A DNA stretch of 64,000 nucleotides, taken from positions 69,058 to 133,057 of the forward strand of contig NC_015689.1 in assembly GCF_000218565.1 (NCBI RefSeq), given 5' to 3'. Below are positions 52,281-62,102 of the stretch, piece after piece (within the stretch, counting starts at the first letter, position 1; every line of letters begins with the position of its first letter). This DNA comes from Afipia carboxidovorans OM5 (GTDB lineage: Bacteria > Pseudomonadota > Alphaproteobacteria > Rhizobiales > Xanthobacteraceae). Made by a program: the position numbers and the translations under genes. The notes beneath the pieces were generated by a model. The model had not been told where the DNA came from, did not search any database, and was given only the letters and a program-made list of their open reading frames with translations.

Positions 52281-53000
52281 TTAGATGAGATGTTGCATCA
52301 CGGCAAGTCGAACCGCATGGGCGATGTTGCTTCCGCCTAGCTTTTCGCGTGCCAAATCCAAATAGTTTCGTACGGTGCGGACATCGATCTGCAGCAGATC
52401 GGCAATCTCGCTCATCGTCTTCCCGAGTGATGCCCAAGTCAGGCATGTCACTTCCCGTGGTGTCAGCTCGTATTTTGTTCGGCGGCATGGCGCTGCGGCA
52501 ACACGATTCAAGTGAGCATGGGCAAAAGCAACGGCATTCATCGCCCGGACCGTATCCTGGATTCCTGCGAAATCGACCCGCCTCTGCTCGGAGGCGAGCG
52601 TCAAGATCGCGGTACCTCCAAATGGCGTTCGAATAGGAATGGATAACCCAGATCGAATTCCGAAATCATCTGCTTCGCGGAAGAAACGCTTCACGTCCTT
52701 CGAATATTTCGAGGCGTCGTCCTGCGACCACGAGAAAATCTCCATATTCCGCTTCGCGCTTATGACGACAGGATCAATCAACGCGTACTTCTTATCGAAA
52801 TACAGTCGTTGCCATTCCGCTGGATAGGTCGTCAGCACACAGGTTTCAGTCGATCTAACGTTGAGATGAGCAAAACGATCAAAGCCGTTGGACTCACAGA
52901 AATGTCGTAGCGCCTGCTTGATCATTCGTTGATCGCGGGCAAGCTCCAAAGCATCAATCAAGTTATCAAGTTCGCCATCCAACACATGCAGCTTATACAT
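52281..53000 (-). CDS. traR: TraR, LuxR-family quorum-sensing activator
   Basis: 239 residues. The autoinducer-binding domain contains TYPAEWQRLYFDKKYALIDP, with the conserved W, Y and D of the acyl-homoserine lactone pocket, and IFSWSQDD. The C-terminal LuxR helix-turn-helix is LTPREVTCLTWASLGKTMSE through VRNYLDLAREKLGGSNIAHA. With signal made by TraI it should dimerise and activate tra and trb promoters, probably at the 18-bp palindromes. Confidence 0.93.
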   Translation of the reverse strand: MYKLHVLDGELDNLIDALELARDQRMIKQALRHFCESNGFDRFAHLNVRSTETCVLTTYPAEWQRLYFDKKYALIDPVVISAKRNMEIFSWSQDDASKYSKDVKRFFREADDFGIRSGLSIPIRTPFGGTAILTLASEQRRVDFAGIQDTVRAMNAVAFAHAHLNRVAAAPCRRTKYELTPREVTCLTWASLGKTMSEIADLLQIDVRTVRNYLDLAREKLGGSNIAHAVRLAVMQHLI

Positions 53001-53543
53001 GCCCCGGCTTCCTTCTGATCAGAGGTGGTGTGCCACCCTTATTGTTCGTGAGATTGCCCCGCTATGGGCTGAGATACAAAACGACTGGGACGTTCGAAAG
53101 AAATTACTGGGGCGAAGACCTGGACACCAAAGGCTTCGACTTTGGGTCCATGCCCATGATCGGCATTGTAACGTCGGGCGCAGCAAGCGACCCAAGACAT
53201 TCTATGACCGGGTCCGCAGTGTGGGGAGGCATTCTCGTGCATCACCTGCTGGAGGCAGAGCTAGGTGACAAAAGCCTGCTCGCTGACCTTCCTTCGACAG
53301 CGTGGCGCGAACTCTGCCATGTCGTCCGCAGTGCACCCGCAGCTATGACCCGGCGCGTCAATGGCAATCATTTTTTTCTGGTTGGCAGGAGCGGCGCTCA
53401 GGAAGGTGCGTATCACGTCGATTCTCTCAGCCGCGCATGTAAGCGCTTGAGAAAGCGAATATCGAAACTGCTGTCTGCATAACCAATGTCGATAAGGTAA
53501 CGCCAACCCCACTGGCGTCAACAACGCGTCAGACAGCGACAAC
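53001..53543. other. Stretch between traR and trbI with no recognised gene
   Basis: A frame of 150 codons (53030-53482, +) and another of 89 (52999-53268, +) are open but overlap each other in different registers. Neither has a ribosome site or known motif. It could be the remains of an older gene. The traR promoter should lie at the left end. Confidence 0.4.
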
Positions 53544-54842
53544 TTAGCTCCTGTAAGCACTTGGAAACACCATGTCCTGATCGACCAGGACGTTGAATTT
53601 GTAGCCGGGGCGAATCTCCAGTGTCGGCTGCACATCCATGTTCTTTGAGATCGTGCGCTCGGCAACACGGCCGAACGTCTCCACAAAAGAACGTCGTGCA
53701 GCATACTCTGCGCTGTTCTCCATTCCGAACGCGCTGCGGTCGCGCGGGATAGCCATCTCGGTGCCGGCGCCGATCGCGGCAATCAAGATCGCAGAGCCGA
53801 AGATCTGGAAATAGTGGTTGTCGACCTGGTCCTTGAAGCCGCCATAGCCTTCAGCATCGGAGCCCGCCATCGCGCCGATCTGAAGAGTAGAACCGTTCGG
53901 GAGGATGATATCCGTCCACACCACGAGGACGCGGCTTTGACCGAACGTCACTTTTGAATCATAGCGCCCAAGCAATCTCGTTCCCTGCGGGATCAGCAGA
54001 TGATGGCCTGTCGCGCTGTCGAAGACATTCTGACTGACCTGCGCGGTGATGCGACCGGGAAGATCCGAGTTGATGCCGGTTATGAGAGTTGCCGGAATAA
54101 TCGAACCGCGCTTGAGCTCGTAAGGTGAGCGTTGAGGAACGACCGAGTTCGGAACATAGCCGAGCTTCTTCAAGTCCTGATTGATAAAGCTCTCCTTGTT
54201 CGTCTGGCCGTTGGGGTCGACCGGTTGTCCCAATCCGGCCCGCATCGCTGCCGCATAAAGGTCGGCCGCGCCCGTCGGGCGTGCGACGCCCGGCGCTGAC
54301 GCTGGCGCAGTCGCGGGACCTGACGCCGTCGCGACGTTCGTTTGCAGCTTGGCCAGATTGATCGCAAGCGGGGAATCGTATGCCGCCCCATTGGCCTGAT
54401 ATCGTGCCATACGCTGACGCTGCTGTTCGCGCATGAATTGTTCCTGCTGCTCACGTTGCATCCGCAATCGCCACGCTTCCTCCGTCTCCATGGCCGCCTG
54501 CTGCGTTTGAGACTCGCGTGCCGGCGTAAACGGATTGGCTGCTGGCCGCTCCGGTGCAACGGGCGGCGTCGGTTGCAAGACTTGCGTCGCGTTGGGATCG
54601 TCGATGATTCCGTTCGGTACCCCACGTTTCATTTGGTCGGCATAGGTCGAAGCGGAACCCGACGAGAGTCCGTCGGCCTGGCGATCTCCCCTGAAATAGA
54701 GTCCCCGTGTCGACAAACCGTAGAAGATCACGCCAAAGAACAGGACGGCCAACACGATCGCCACGATCACCGGCAGCCGGTTGAGGCGTCGCATTTTTGG
54801 CCCGTTCGGAGCGGCCCCATTCAAATCGAGTGATTGCGTCAT
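53544..54842 (-). CDS. trbI: TrbI, VirB10-like channel protein
   Basis: 432 residues. One N-terminal membrane helix (LPVIVAIVLAVLFFGVIFYG), a long Gln/Pro-rich periplasmic linker (EQQEQFMREQQRQRMARYQ), and the VirB10 beta-barrel domain (GSIIPATLITGINSDLPGRI, LLIPQGTRLLGRYDSKVTFG, IQIFGSAILIAAIGAG type). It spans the envelope and joins inner and outer parts of the channel. Last gene of the trb operon. Confidence 0.95.
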   Translation of the reverse strand: MTQSLDLNGAAPNGPKMRRLNRLPVIVAIVLAVLFFGVIFYGLSTRGLYFRGDRQADGLSSGSASTYADQMKRGVPNGIIDDPNATQVLQPTPPVAPERPAANPFTPARESQTQQAAMETEEAWRLRMQREQQEQFMREQQRQRMARYQANGAAYDSPLAINLAKLQTNVATASGPATAPASAPGVARPTGAADLYAAAMRAGLGQPVDPNGQTNKESFINQDLKKLGYVPNSVVPQRSPYELKRGSIIPATLITGINSDLPGRITAQVSQNVFDSATGHHLLIPQGTRLLGRYDSKVTFGQSRVLVVWTDIILPNGSTLQIGAMAGSDAEGYGGFKDQVDNHYFQIFGSAILIAAIGAGTEMAIPRDRSAFGMENSAEYAARRSFVETFGRVAERTISKNMDVQPTLEIRPGYKFNVLVDQDMVFPSAYRS

Positions 54843-54854
54843 CGTCCTGATCCC

Positions 54855-55295
54855 TCACCCGCGCTCGAGGACGGACACCGGACTCGACGGCGATGCGCCG
54901 GTAGCCGTTACTTTATAGGCGCGGCCAAGAGCGAACTGCGGCGTCGTCAGCCGCGCCAGGACTGTGCCGTCATAGGTGTCAACCACATAGGCCAGCGCGA
55001 TCGCTCGCTCGTCGGCTTTCTGATCGGTCGCGACAGCATATCCCCAACGCCGAAGTGAGCCCTCAAGCGCGCGACCGAACGGCGAGTCATCGATCTTCAA
55101 CACGATCGTCGCTTTGCCCGGCCCGATACGTTCAGCCAGGCGGCTCACAATGTCGCCAGCTATGGCGTCAGCGGCGGCCGCCGACAACTCTGCGCGGGAT
55201 CCGCTCGACATAAAGCTCTGGCCGCCGACCGCCGTGCAGGCCGCGACCTGCAAGCCCAGCGTTGCGATCCCGATAAGGCGTCTGAGTGCGCTCAC
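54855..55295 (-). CDS. trbH: TrbH, lipoprotein of the mating channel
   Basis: 146 residues from GTG 55295 with GGGGAGG upstream. The signal peptide ends LGLQVAAC, a lipobox, so it is a predicted outer-membrane lipoprotein comparable to VirB7 in role. The C-terminal part (AERIGPGKATIVLKIDDSPF, ALEGSLRRWGYAV) fits TrbH of Ti-type systems. Confidence 0.87.
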   Translation of the reverse strand: MSALRRLIGIATLGLQVAACTAVGGQSFMSSGSRAELSAAAADAIAGDIVSRLAERIGPGKATIVLKIDDSPFGRALEGSLRRWGYAVATDQKADERAIALAYVVDTYDGTVLARLTTPQFALGRAYKVTATGASPSSPVSVLERG

Positions 55296-55297
55296 GG

Positions 55298-56134
55298 CTA
55301 ACCTCCCCGCCAGATCGAGACTTTTTCCTGCCACCACCAGCCAACGCCGGAGATCAGCACCGCGCGGTCGATGTGATAGTCGACGATCATCATCGAACCC
55401 TTCATCCGGTAGTTGACGATGCGGTTCTCACCTCCGGAAATGGCGAACAGCACCGGCGCGTCCTGGCCGGCCATCGATGAAGGGAACTGAATGTAGGTCT
55501 TCTGCCCATCGGAATAGACGCGGGTCGGCCGCCAGCTCGCATTGCCACTGAGTTGGTATTCAAAGTTCAATTGCTCGGCCGGGACATTTGCTCCGGGAAC
55601 GACGCTGGCTTCCATCCGCGCATTGATGTCGGACCACCTCGATCCATTTTCATCCGGATACTCGAAAGCGACTCGCGCCATATATTGCGTCAGGTGCGAC
55701 TTGAGCTGGATGTGGTAGGTCCGTTTTGACGTCGTCACCACCATCGAGGTAACAAGATTCGGCTCGGCCGGCTTCACGATCAGATGGATCGCCTGACCGC
55801 CGACAGCCCCCGAGGTAGCAGGTTCGACCTTCCATCGGACGGTATCGCCGACAAGAACGTCCCGCACGACCTCGCCTGCCTGAAGCTCGACGTCACACAC
55901 TTGCAACGGTGAGCAGACGACCGACGGTTGAACCTCGCCAAAGAGAAAAATGACTTTGCCATCAGGCCCGCGTGTCACCAGACCTGGTGCGCCGCGCCAT
56001 CGGCCGGAAAGCTGCGTGCCTCTGGCCTCATTGGAGCTCATCCGTTGGGCTGACGCATCGTCAGCCAACCCGATTGCTGCACCGATCAGCAAGCCTGCCA
56101 AAATCATCGATCGGCATACACCGTTCGCACTCAT
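55298..56134 (-). CDS. trbG: TrbG, VirB9-like channel protein
   Basis: 278 residues from ATG 56134 (GGAGGGGG site). Earlier in-frame ATGs at 56161 lack one. Signal peptide (SMILAGLLIGAAIGLADDASA), then the CagX/VirB9 fold with KVIFLFGEVQPSVVCSPLQV, NLVTSMVVTTSKRTYHIQLK, and the C-terminal VLFAISGGENRIVNYRMKGS. Forms the outer-membrane core with TrbI and TrbH. Confidence 0.94.
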   Translation of the reverse strand: MSANGVCRSMILAGLLIGAAIGLADDASAQRMSSNEARGTQLSGRWRGAPGLVTRGPDGKVIFLFGEVQPSVVCSPLQVCDVELQAGEVVRDVLVGDTVRWKVEPATSGAVGGQAIHLIVKPAEPNLVTSMVVTTSKRTYHIQLKSHLTQYMARVAFEYPDENGSRWSDINARMEASVVPGANVPAEQLNFEYQLSGNASWRPTRVYSDGQKTYIQFPSSMAGQDAPVLFAISGGENRIVNYRMKGSMMIVDYHIDRAVLISGVGWWWQEKVSIWRGG

Positions 56135-56157
56135 CGCAATATCCCCCTCCCGCCTGC

Positions 56158-56820
56158 TCATAGTTGCGCCGTCCAATCGAAATCGCGCAGGTAAAGCCCG
56201 ATGGGATTGAAACGAATGGTTTGCTCATCCTGCGGCGGGGTCAGTGTCACAGTGGCCACTCCACGAAAGCGACGTGTCGCAATCTCCTTGCCGCGTCGAT
56301 CGCGCTCAAACTCGGTCCAATCGATTTGATAGCTTTGGTTCGACAACGCGACGACGTTGTTGACTTCGATGGCAATCGTCGCCGCACGAGCCTTCACGAA
56401 CGGGGAGTTTTCGCGATACCAGGAGTTGATCTTTTCAGTGGCGGGATCGGCGGTGCGGAGCAACGCGTAGGTGCGATCGATGTATTGCTTCTGGACGACG
56501 GTATCAGGCGAGACCGACCGGAAATTGGCGACGAAGGCGCCAAGTGTCGCGCGCACTACCCGCGGATCGGCGTAGTCGATCTGCTGCGGATAGCCGGCAT
56601 TAACCGCGTTCCCCAGCTTATCAACCTCGATAATATAAGGGACCAGCTTCACCTGCGTGCTTTGATACAGGCCATAAGCGGTTCCAAGGACGGCCAAGAC
56701 TAAACTCGTGAGTCCGACAAGCCGCCATGCGGCGGCTGCCTTCACATAAGAGCCGTAACGTTCGTTCCACTCCTGCCGTGCAGCAAGGTATGGATTCTCA
56801 GGTATCGAATGCGGCGACAT
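56158..56820 (-). CDS. trbF: TrbF, VirB8-like assembly protein
   Basis: 220 residues. Starts MSPHSIPENPYLAARQEWNE, with one membrane helix (LVGLTSLVLAVLGTAYGLYQ) and a periplasmic domain (VPYIIEVDKLGNAVNAGY, WTEFERDRRGKEIATRRFRG). VirB8-family proteins nucleate the secretion channel at the inner membrane. Overlaps no neighbour; 17 bases from trbL. Confidence 0.94.
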   Translation of the reverse strand: MSPHSIPENPYLAARQEWNERYGSYVKAAAAWRLVGLTSLVLAVLGTAYGLYQSTQVKLVPYIIEVDKLGNAVNAGYPQQIDYADPRVVRATLGAFVANFRSVSPDTVVQKQYIDRTYALLRTADPATEKINSWYRENSPFVKARAATIAIEVNNVVALSNQSYQIDWTEFERDRRGKEIATRRFRGVATVTLTPPQDEQTIRFNPIGLYLRDFDWTAQL

Positions 56821-56837
56821 CCCCTGCCCGCCCCCAC

Positions 56838-58034
56838 TTATTGACGCTCATCCACGTTGTTTTGACGTTGCCCGGATGGCGTCTGGTTACGCCGCTCGGA
56901 AAGCTTCGCATTGGCCAAACCAAGCGTGGACGCGCCCCACGTCCCCGGAATCCCAATTGCCTTGTCGCGTGCCGCTGATGCAAGCGAAGAGCCCGCCGCC
57001 GCGATGCCCTCACCCATCCCCTTCAGCGCAGCCGCGCCGAACGAACTGCCGGCGTTGCGCGCGTCACCAAAACTGGATGCGCCGGCACGCGCCGCACCGG
57101 CGCCAAGAGATGCCGCGCCTGCGGCCATCGAGGCCGCCCCACCCGCAAACGACGCGACCTGACCGCCGGCGCGCAGCACCTCCATGCCACCCGTGACTGA
57201 TACTCCCTGGACAACGCCCTGAATGATGCTCGGAACGTACATCGACACCATAAAGACGACGACGGAGATGCCCGCGATGGCCAGGGTCTTGAGATATTGA
57301 TCGCCGCTCGACGGCTCATTGGCGAGGCCCAGTAGCACCTCCGAGCCAATGCGCGCGATCATCACCAAGGCCATCAGCTTCATGCCGACGCTGAAGGCGT
57401 AGACAAGATAGCGGATAGTGAAATCCTTGGTGAAGGACGAGCCGCCGAGGCCAAGCATGATCATGCCAGCGAGCAGCCCAACATACATTTCCACCATCAC
57501 AGAGACGAAGATGGCGGCGACCAGTGAGAATGCGACGACAACGACGACCATCGCCAACACCGCCGCGATCGCCAGCGCATTATCCTCGAACAAACCGAAC
57601 TTCGCCTTTTCCGACATTGCGGAAGCGACCTTCAGGCCCGCATTGAAAACGTTCGCCGGCGAGGCATCACCGCCACCGGCGCCAATCTGGAAAAGGCTGT
57701 TGACGATAGCCTTTGCGAAACTTGGGCCACGGTCGAGGATAAAGGCGAAAAGGCCGATAAAAAGGATGCGGCGCACGAGCTCGGCGAACCAACTGTCGAG
57801 CGAGGCGGCTTGTAGCGCCAGCCAGATCGCCGCAACGCCGATCTCGATGGCCGCGAGAATCCAGAACAGCGACCGCGCCGCCTGCATCACCGTGGATTCC
57901 CAGCCCTTCGCCGCGGTCACGACCTGGTTCTCCAACGTCGTCAGAACGCTGCCGTCCTGCGCCAACGCCGGCGTCGCCAGCAGCATCAGCACAAGGATGA
58001 CGACCGGGATACCGCCTCGATCGTGAGTCAACAT
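56838..58034 (-). CDS. trbL: TrbL, VirB6-like polytopic channel protein
   Basis: 398 residues with a signal-like start (VVILVLMLLATPALA) and about six helices, including IAAVLAMVVVVVAFSLVAAI and VGLLAGMIMLGLGG. The C-terminal quarter is Ala/Gly/Ser-rich (GAGAARAGASSFGDARNAGS). It probably forms part of the inner-membrane path for DNA. Confidence 0.92.
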   Translation of the reverse strand: MLTHDRGGIPVVILVLMLLATPALAQDGSVLTTLENQVVTAAKGWESTVMQAARSLFWILAAIEIGVAAIWLALQAASLDSWFAELVRRILFIGLFAFILDRGPSFAKAIVNSLFQIGAGGGDASPANVFNAGLKVASAMSEKAKFGLFEDNALAIAAVLAMVVVVVAFSLVAAIFVSVMVEMYVGLLAGMIMLGLGGSSFTKDFTIRYLVYAFSVGMKLMALVMIARIGSEVLLGLANEPSSGDQYLKTLAIAGISVVVFMVSMYVPSIIQGVVQGVSVTGGMEVLRAGGQVASFAGGAASMAAGAASLGAGAARAGASSFGDARNAGSSFGAAALKGMGEGIAAAGSSLASAARDKAIGIPGTWGASTLGLANAKLSERRNQTPSGQRQNNVDERQ

Positions 58035-58040
58035 CGGCGC

Positions 58041-58223
58041 CTACTCATTCCAGCGCGGCTTCATCGGCTGCCCGCCCTTGGTGTCGTACTTTTGTGGCGC
58101 GTCAAAGAAATGGGATGCGGCGTCGTTCCGCTGCTGTTTCGATTGATAGACGGTGCTGAACCATGCTCCGCCAGCAGCGAGTACAATCAAAGCGACGATC
58201 AGGATGATGTATTTGAGTGTCAC
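58041..58223 (-). CDS. trbK: TrbK-like entry-exclusion protein
   Basis: 60 residues from a GTG at 58223 that overlaps the trbJ stop by four bases (GTGA). One hydrophobic segment (YIILIVALIVLAAGGAWF) and a polar tail ending PMKPRWNE. Position between trbJ and trbL and size fit TrbK, which blocks redundant transfer into cells already carrying the element. No lipobox cysteine is present, unlike RP4 TrbK, so the assignment rests mostly on location. Confidence 0.65.
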   Translation of the reverse strand: MTLKYIILIVALIVLAAGGAWFSTVYQSKQQRNDAASHFFDAPQKYDTKGGQPMKPRWNE

Positions 58224-59023
58224 CAGCGCGGCTCCATTCTTTGTCCGCCGCTTGTCGACGGCGCGGTGGAGGTAAAGAAGCCGTCGCGCCGCGCTTGCGC
58301 AAGATCTTGTTCCGCCTGTTTGGAGTGAAACCAAGTCCCCATCATCGTGACCTGTTGCGCGAACAGTCCACGCAATTTCTGCATCTGAGCGACTTGTTGA
58401 GCAGCGATCTGGTGTCCGACCTGAAGCGCCTTCATCTGACCGTCTGCGCTCTGCGACATGCCGCGCAACTGGCTCATCGTCGCTTCTTCTGTTGTAAACT
58501 GATCCGAAGTGAGGCCCGCCGCCTTCAGGCTGGCGCCGATGGTGTCACGGTTCGTTGTCGACCAGTTCTGCCAGGTTGAGGAGAACGTCGAGCCATTCGG
58601 CAGGTTCGTCTTGAAGTCGGAGTAGCTCTTGAAGCGTTGCTTCAGGACGTCGTCGACGTTCCCCATCGAAAACGCGATGCCCTGTCCCTGCCCGACGATG
58701 TTGCGGAGCCGGTTAAGATCGTTCTCGACCTGCCCCCAAATTTGGGTCGGCAGCCGCGCAGTATTCTGCAGCATGTTCTCGTAGATGCGGAGCTGGTTCT
58801 GGATCTGCTGCGCAAGCTGCGTGATCTGGGTGATCTGGTTGTTGATCTGCTGTGTCGATTGACCGACGAGACCGACCAATTCGGTGTTGTTGAGGATTTG
58901 AGTCCATTCAGTAGCCCCGCCGGTCAAAGCGCCACCGCCACCCGCTGACGCAGGCCCGGCGGTGACAAGGCAGCAGATCACCACGGCAATTGCGCGCCTA
59001 CGCGGAAAGAAGCGTGTCGGCAT
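58220..59023 (-). CDS. trbJ: TrbJ, VirB5-like pilus-associated protein
   Basis: 267 residues from ATG 59023 (GGGGAG upstream). Signal peptide (AIAVVICCLVTAGPASA), then long helices with ELVGLVGQSTQQINNQITQI and a Gln-rich coiled coil, as in TrbJ. It lies in the periplasm or on the pilus tip. The start lies 26 bases inside trbE. Confidence 0.92.
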   Translation of the reverse strand: MPTRFFPRRRAIAVVICCLVTAGPASAGGGGALTGGATEWTQILNNTELVGLVGQSTQQINNQITQITQLAQQIQNQLRIYENMLQNTARLPTQIWGQVENDLNRLRNIVGQGQGIAFSMGNVDDVLKQRFKSYSDFKTNLPNGSTFSSTWQNWSTTNRDTIGASLKAAGLTSDQFTTEEATMSQLRGMSQSADGQMKALQVGHQIAAQQVAQMQKLRGLFAQQVTMMGTWFHSKQAEQDLAQARRDGFFTSTAPSTSGGQRMEPRW

Positions 59024-61436
59024 CGGCCACTCCCCTTGCTTGAAGCCATCGTGCGGGCCAGTCCGCGCCATGCTGCTGACGCAGCTCGGCGATCCGAGTG
59101 AGGTCGTCCTTGCCCGTCGCGCCAACAAACGACAGCGTGATCGGCCCCAAGGCCATATCGAAAAGCCGCCGGCCGACGGGTGAGGCTACGTAGTACTCAC
59201 GCTTCGGTATTGCGGTCGCGACAATTTCGATCTGGCGTTCATTGAAACCGATGCGCTCGTAGAAATCGCGCGTGCCAGTCTCGCGGGCTGCGCCGTTCGG
59301 CAGGCAGATCTTCGTCGGACACGATTCCTTGAGCACGTCGATGATTCCCGAACGCTCGGCGTCAGAGATCGATTGAGTGGCGAGCAGCACTGCGCAATTG
59401 GCTTTGCGCAGCACCTTGAGCCATTCGCGGATCTTGTCGCGGAAGGTCGGGTGTCCGAGCATCAGCCACGCCTCGTCAAGGATAATGAGGCTGGGTGCGC
59501 CGGTCAGCCGCTTCTCGATGCGGCGGAACAGATACAGCAACACTGGTACAAGATTCCGTTCGCCCATGTTCATGAGCGTTTCAATCTCGAACGTTTGAAA
59601 ATCGGACATCAACAGGCCGTCCTGCTCTGCATCGAGCAGGTGGCCCATCGGGCCATCGACCGTGTAGGGGTGAAGCGCGTCCTTTATCTCGCGAAACTGC
59701 ACGCCCGATACAAAATCAGAGATCGAGCGTCCGCGCGCCGCTGCCATTAAGGCGATCTGATGCGTGATCGCGTTGCGATGATCCGGCGTAATCTTGACGC
59801 CCTGCAGCGCCACCAGCGTCTCGATCCATTCGGCCGCCCAGGCGCGATCGGAGTCGTCCTTGAGTTCGGCGAGTGGACAGAAAGACAGACCTTCGCCTCC
59901 GCCCACGTCGTAGTGATCTCCGCCGGCGGCGATCGTCAGCGGAAACATCGAACGGCCCTTGTCGAAACAAAAGAGCTGAGCGCCAGCGTAACGTCGAAAC
60001 TGCGCCGCGATGAGTGCAAGCAAAGTCGACTTGCCGGAGCCTGTCGGGCCGAACACCAGTGTGTGACCGACGTCGTCGACGTGGAGATTCATCCGGAAAG
60101 GGGTCGATCCGGAGGCGACCTGCATCAGCGGCGGCGAGTTCGGCGGATAGAACGGACAGGGTGCGGTTTGGCTGCCGGACCACACCGCATTAAGAGGGAT
60201 GAGGTCGGCGAGATTGCGGGTGCTGATGAGCGGTTCGCGGATGTTCGTGTACCAGTTTCCCGGCAACGAGCCGAGATAGGCCTCGGTTGCGTTCAAGGTC
60301 TCAATGCGTGCTCCAAAGCCTTCCGCCTGGACGAGCCGACGGACGGCTTCCGCTTTATCACGGAGACGGCGTTCGTCTGTGTCGAACAGCACGATCACAG
60401 TCGTGTAGTATCCGTAGGCAACGAGACCAGAGGAGGCTTGACCGATCGCATCCTCCGTTTCGGCCACCATCAACATGGCGTCCTGATCGAGCGCACGGCT
60501 TTGGGTTTGGAAAAGCTGATCGAAGAAGGGCCGTACCTTCTGCTGCCATTTCTTCCGTGTACGCTCGAGGCGAGCCCGTGCCTCCTGGTCGTCGAGAAAC
60601 ATGAAGCGGCTCGACCAGCGATAGGTCAGCGGCATGAGGTCGAGACCATTGAGGATGCCGGGCCAGCTCTCCGCGGGGAATCCGTCGATGCCTACGACCG
60701 CCAGATAGCGATCATCCACGACAGGCGACAGTCCATGGTGGAACTCGGCGGTCACGAGAAAATCCAGATACATCGGAATCTCAGGCAACCGGATCGGATG
60801 ATTTTCGCCGGTGATGCTGAAGCGGATGAATTGGAAGAGCTCATCGTAGCGTGCGCGGCGCACGCTCCCCTCGTCCGCGACCTCCTGTGTCTGCATGCGG
60901 CGAACCGAGAGTACGTTGGCGAGATATTGCTCAACCTCGCGGATCGAGGTCTGAAAGAAAGCGAGTGTGGTGTCGGCAAACGATGTCGATCGACTTTCGT
61001 CGTCGGAATACACATAGCGTGCGAGGCCGGACTTGCGGCGTTCGGGTGGTCGGTAGGTCAGGATCATCGCGTGCTGAGATTCGAAATGCCCGCTTTCCGC
61101 TTCGAAGCGTCGGCGCCGTTCATCATCGATCGCGCGGGTCACGGCGTCCGGAAAATGGCAGTCTGATCGCGCGGGATAGGCTCGCGCCGGCACACGCACG
61201 GCCTCCACCTGGATCATCCAGCCGGAACCTAGCCGTGACAGAACGGCATTGATCAAACGAGACACCTCGTTGCGCTCGACGTCGGTGGAGCTTTCGCTGT
61301 CAGGCCCCGCAAAATACCAGCCCGCCATGAGCGAGCCGTCTTTCAATAGAATGATCCCCGGTGCGACCAGGCCCGCATACGGAAGCAGGTCCGTGAAGGA
61401 GGGGTCGACATGTCTAAACTGACGCAACGCCACCAT
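58998..61436 (-). CDS. trbE: TrbE, VirB4-like ATPase
   Basis: 812 residues from ATG 61436. CagE/TrbE N-terminal domain, then Walker A LVFGPTGSGKSTLLALIA near residue 463, Walker B LIILDEAWLMLG near 653, and LRKANCAVLLATQSISDA. The enzyme energises pilus assembly and DNA transfer. It is preceded by trbD with an 8-base gap. Confidence 0.96.
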   Translation of the reverse strand: MVALRQFRHVDPSFTDLLPYAGLVAPGIILLKDGSLMAGWYFAGPDSESSTDVERNEVSRLINAVLSRLGSGWMIQVEAVRVPARAYPARSDCHFPDAVTRAIDDERRRRFEAESGHFESQHAMILTYRPPERRKSGLARYVYSDDESRSTSFADTTLAFFQTSIREVEQYLANVLSVRRMQTQEVADEGSVRRARYDELFQFIRFSITGENHPIRLPEIPMYLDFLVTAEFHHGLSPVVDDRYLAVVGIDGFPAESWPGILNGLDLMPLTYRWSSRFMFLDDQEARARLERTRKKWQQKVRPFFDQLFQTQSRALDQDAMLMVAETEDAIGQASSGLVAYGYYTTVIVLFDTDERRLRDKAEAVRRLVQAEGFGARIETLNATEAYLGSLPGNWYTNIREPLISTRNLADLIPLNAVWSGSQTAPCPFYPPNSPPLMQVASGSTPFRMNLHVDDVGHTLVFGPTGSGKSTLLALIAAQFRRYAGAQLFCFDKGRSMFPLTIAAGGDHYDVGGGEGLSFCPLAELKDDSDRAWAAEWIETLVALQGVKITPDHRNAITHQIALMAAARGRSISDFVSGVQFREIKDALHPYTVDGPMGHLLDAEQDGLLMSDFQTFEIETLMNMGERNLVPVLLYLFRRIEKRLTGAPSLIILDEAWLMLGHPTFRDKIREWLKVLRKANCAVLLATQSISDAERSGIIDVLKESCPTKICLPNGAARETGTRDFYERIGFNERQIEIVATAIPKREYYVASPVGRRLFDMALGPITLSFVGATGKDDLTRIAELRQQHGADWPARWLQARGVADADTLLSA

Positions 61437-61444
61437 GGCCGGCC

Positions 61445-61744
61445 TCAATATTTGCGCCAGGGCGTCGAGGTCGGGCGATAGCGCGGCCGATAGCGGATGT
61501 GGCGCAGATATACCTGACGCATCATTGGGTCGGCCTTTGCCATCATCCGCAGCAGGCCGACGATGCCGCTCCAGATCGCAAGACCGAGCAAGGCTGAGAA
61601 CCAGGTCAGCACCACGAAAATTAGGATCACAGCGGCGAGCCCCGTCACCAGGACAAGCTCGCGATCGGCGCCGAGCAGCAGGTTCGGACGCGACAGCGCG
61701 CGGTGGATGCGCGAGCGATGCAGACCGGATAAGCCCTCAGCCAT
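61445..61744 (-). CDS. trbD: TrbD, VirB3-like protein
   Basis: 99 residues, MAEGLSGLHRSRIHRALSRP, then ADRELVLVTGLAAVILIFVV, the VirB3/TrbD pattern of a soluble start, two close membrane helices and a basic tail. Starts 8 bases within trbC. Confidence 0.92.
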   Translation of the reverse strand: MAEGLSGLHRSRIHRALSRPNLLLGADRELVLVTGLAAVILIFVVLTWFSALLGLAIWSGIVGLLRMMAKADPMMRQVYLRHIRYRPRYRPTSTPWRKY

Positions 61745-62102
61745 GCGGGACGCTCTCCGAACTGCTGGCCTCAGTGGGATCAATCCCGATCGACGCGCCA
61801 GACGCGCCGAACAGACCGACGATCTGTGTCGCACCAAGCAGAATGCCGGCGACGAGGACCACATACATCAGCCGCCGGGCGAAGTCGTTCAGCTCTCCGC
61901 CAAAGATCAGCATTCCGCCGGCGACAGCGACGGCCGCCAGCGCGATGAAGCCGGCGACGGGACCAGTGATCGATTGCTGGATCTGTTGTAATGGGCCTTC
62001 CCATGGCAGGCCCCCTCCCCCGCCCGCAATCGCGGGGTGCGTTGCCATGACCAACGCGGCGCATGTAACAAAGCCAAGCGCAAGGCGACGCTCAAGCGAC
62101 AC
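61737..62102 (-). CDS. trbC: TrbC, VirB2-like major pilin
   Basis: 121 residues. Signal peptide LALGFVTCAALVMATHPAIA, followed by the two-helix pilin core (GPVAGFIALAAVAVAGGMLI, FARRLMYVVLVAGILLGATQ). Probably matured, and perhaps cyclised, by TraF. Starts 11 bases within trbB. Confidence 0.94.
   Translation of the reverse strand: MSLERRLALGFVTCAALVMATHPAIAGGGGGLPWEGPLQQIQQSITGPVAGFIALAAVAVAGGMLIFGGELNDFARRLMYVVLVAGILLGATQIVGLFGASGASIGIDPTEASSSESVPHG

Noticed and set aside
53030..53482. 150-codon plus-strand frame between traR and trbI
   Set aside because: No ribosome site, no recognisable motif, and a competing overlapping frame; listed only as an unexplained stretch.
59760..61166. 468-codon plus-strand frame
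   Set aside because: Antisense to the trbE ATPase core, which is unambiguous.
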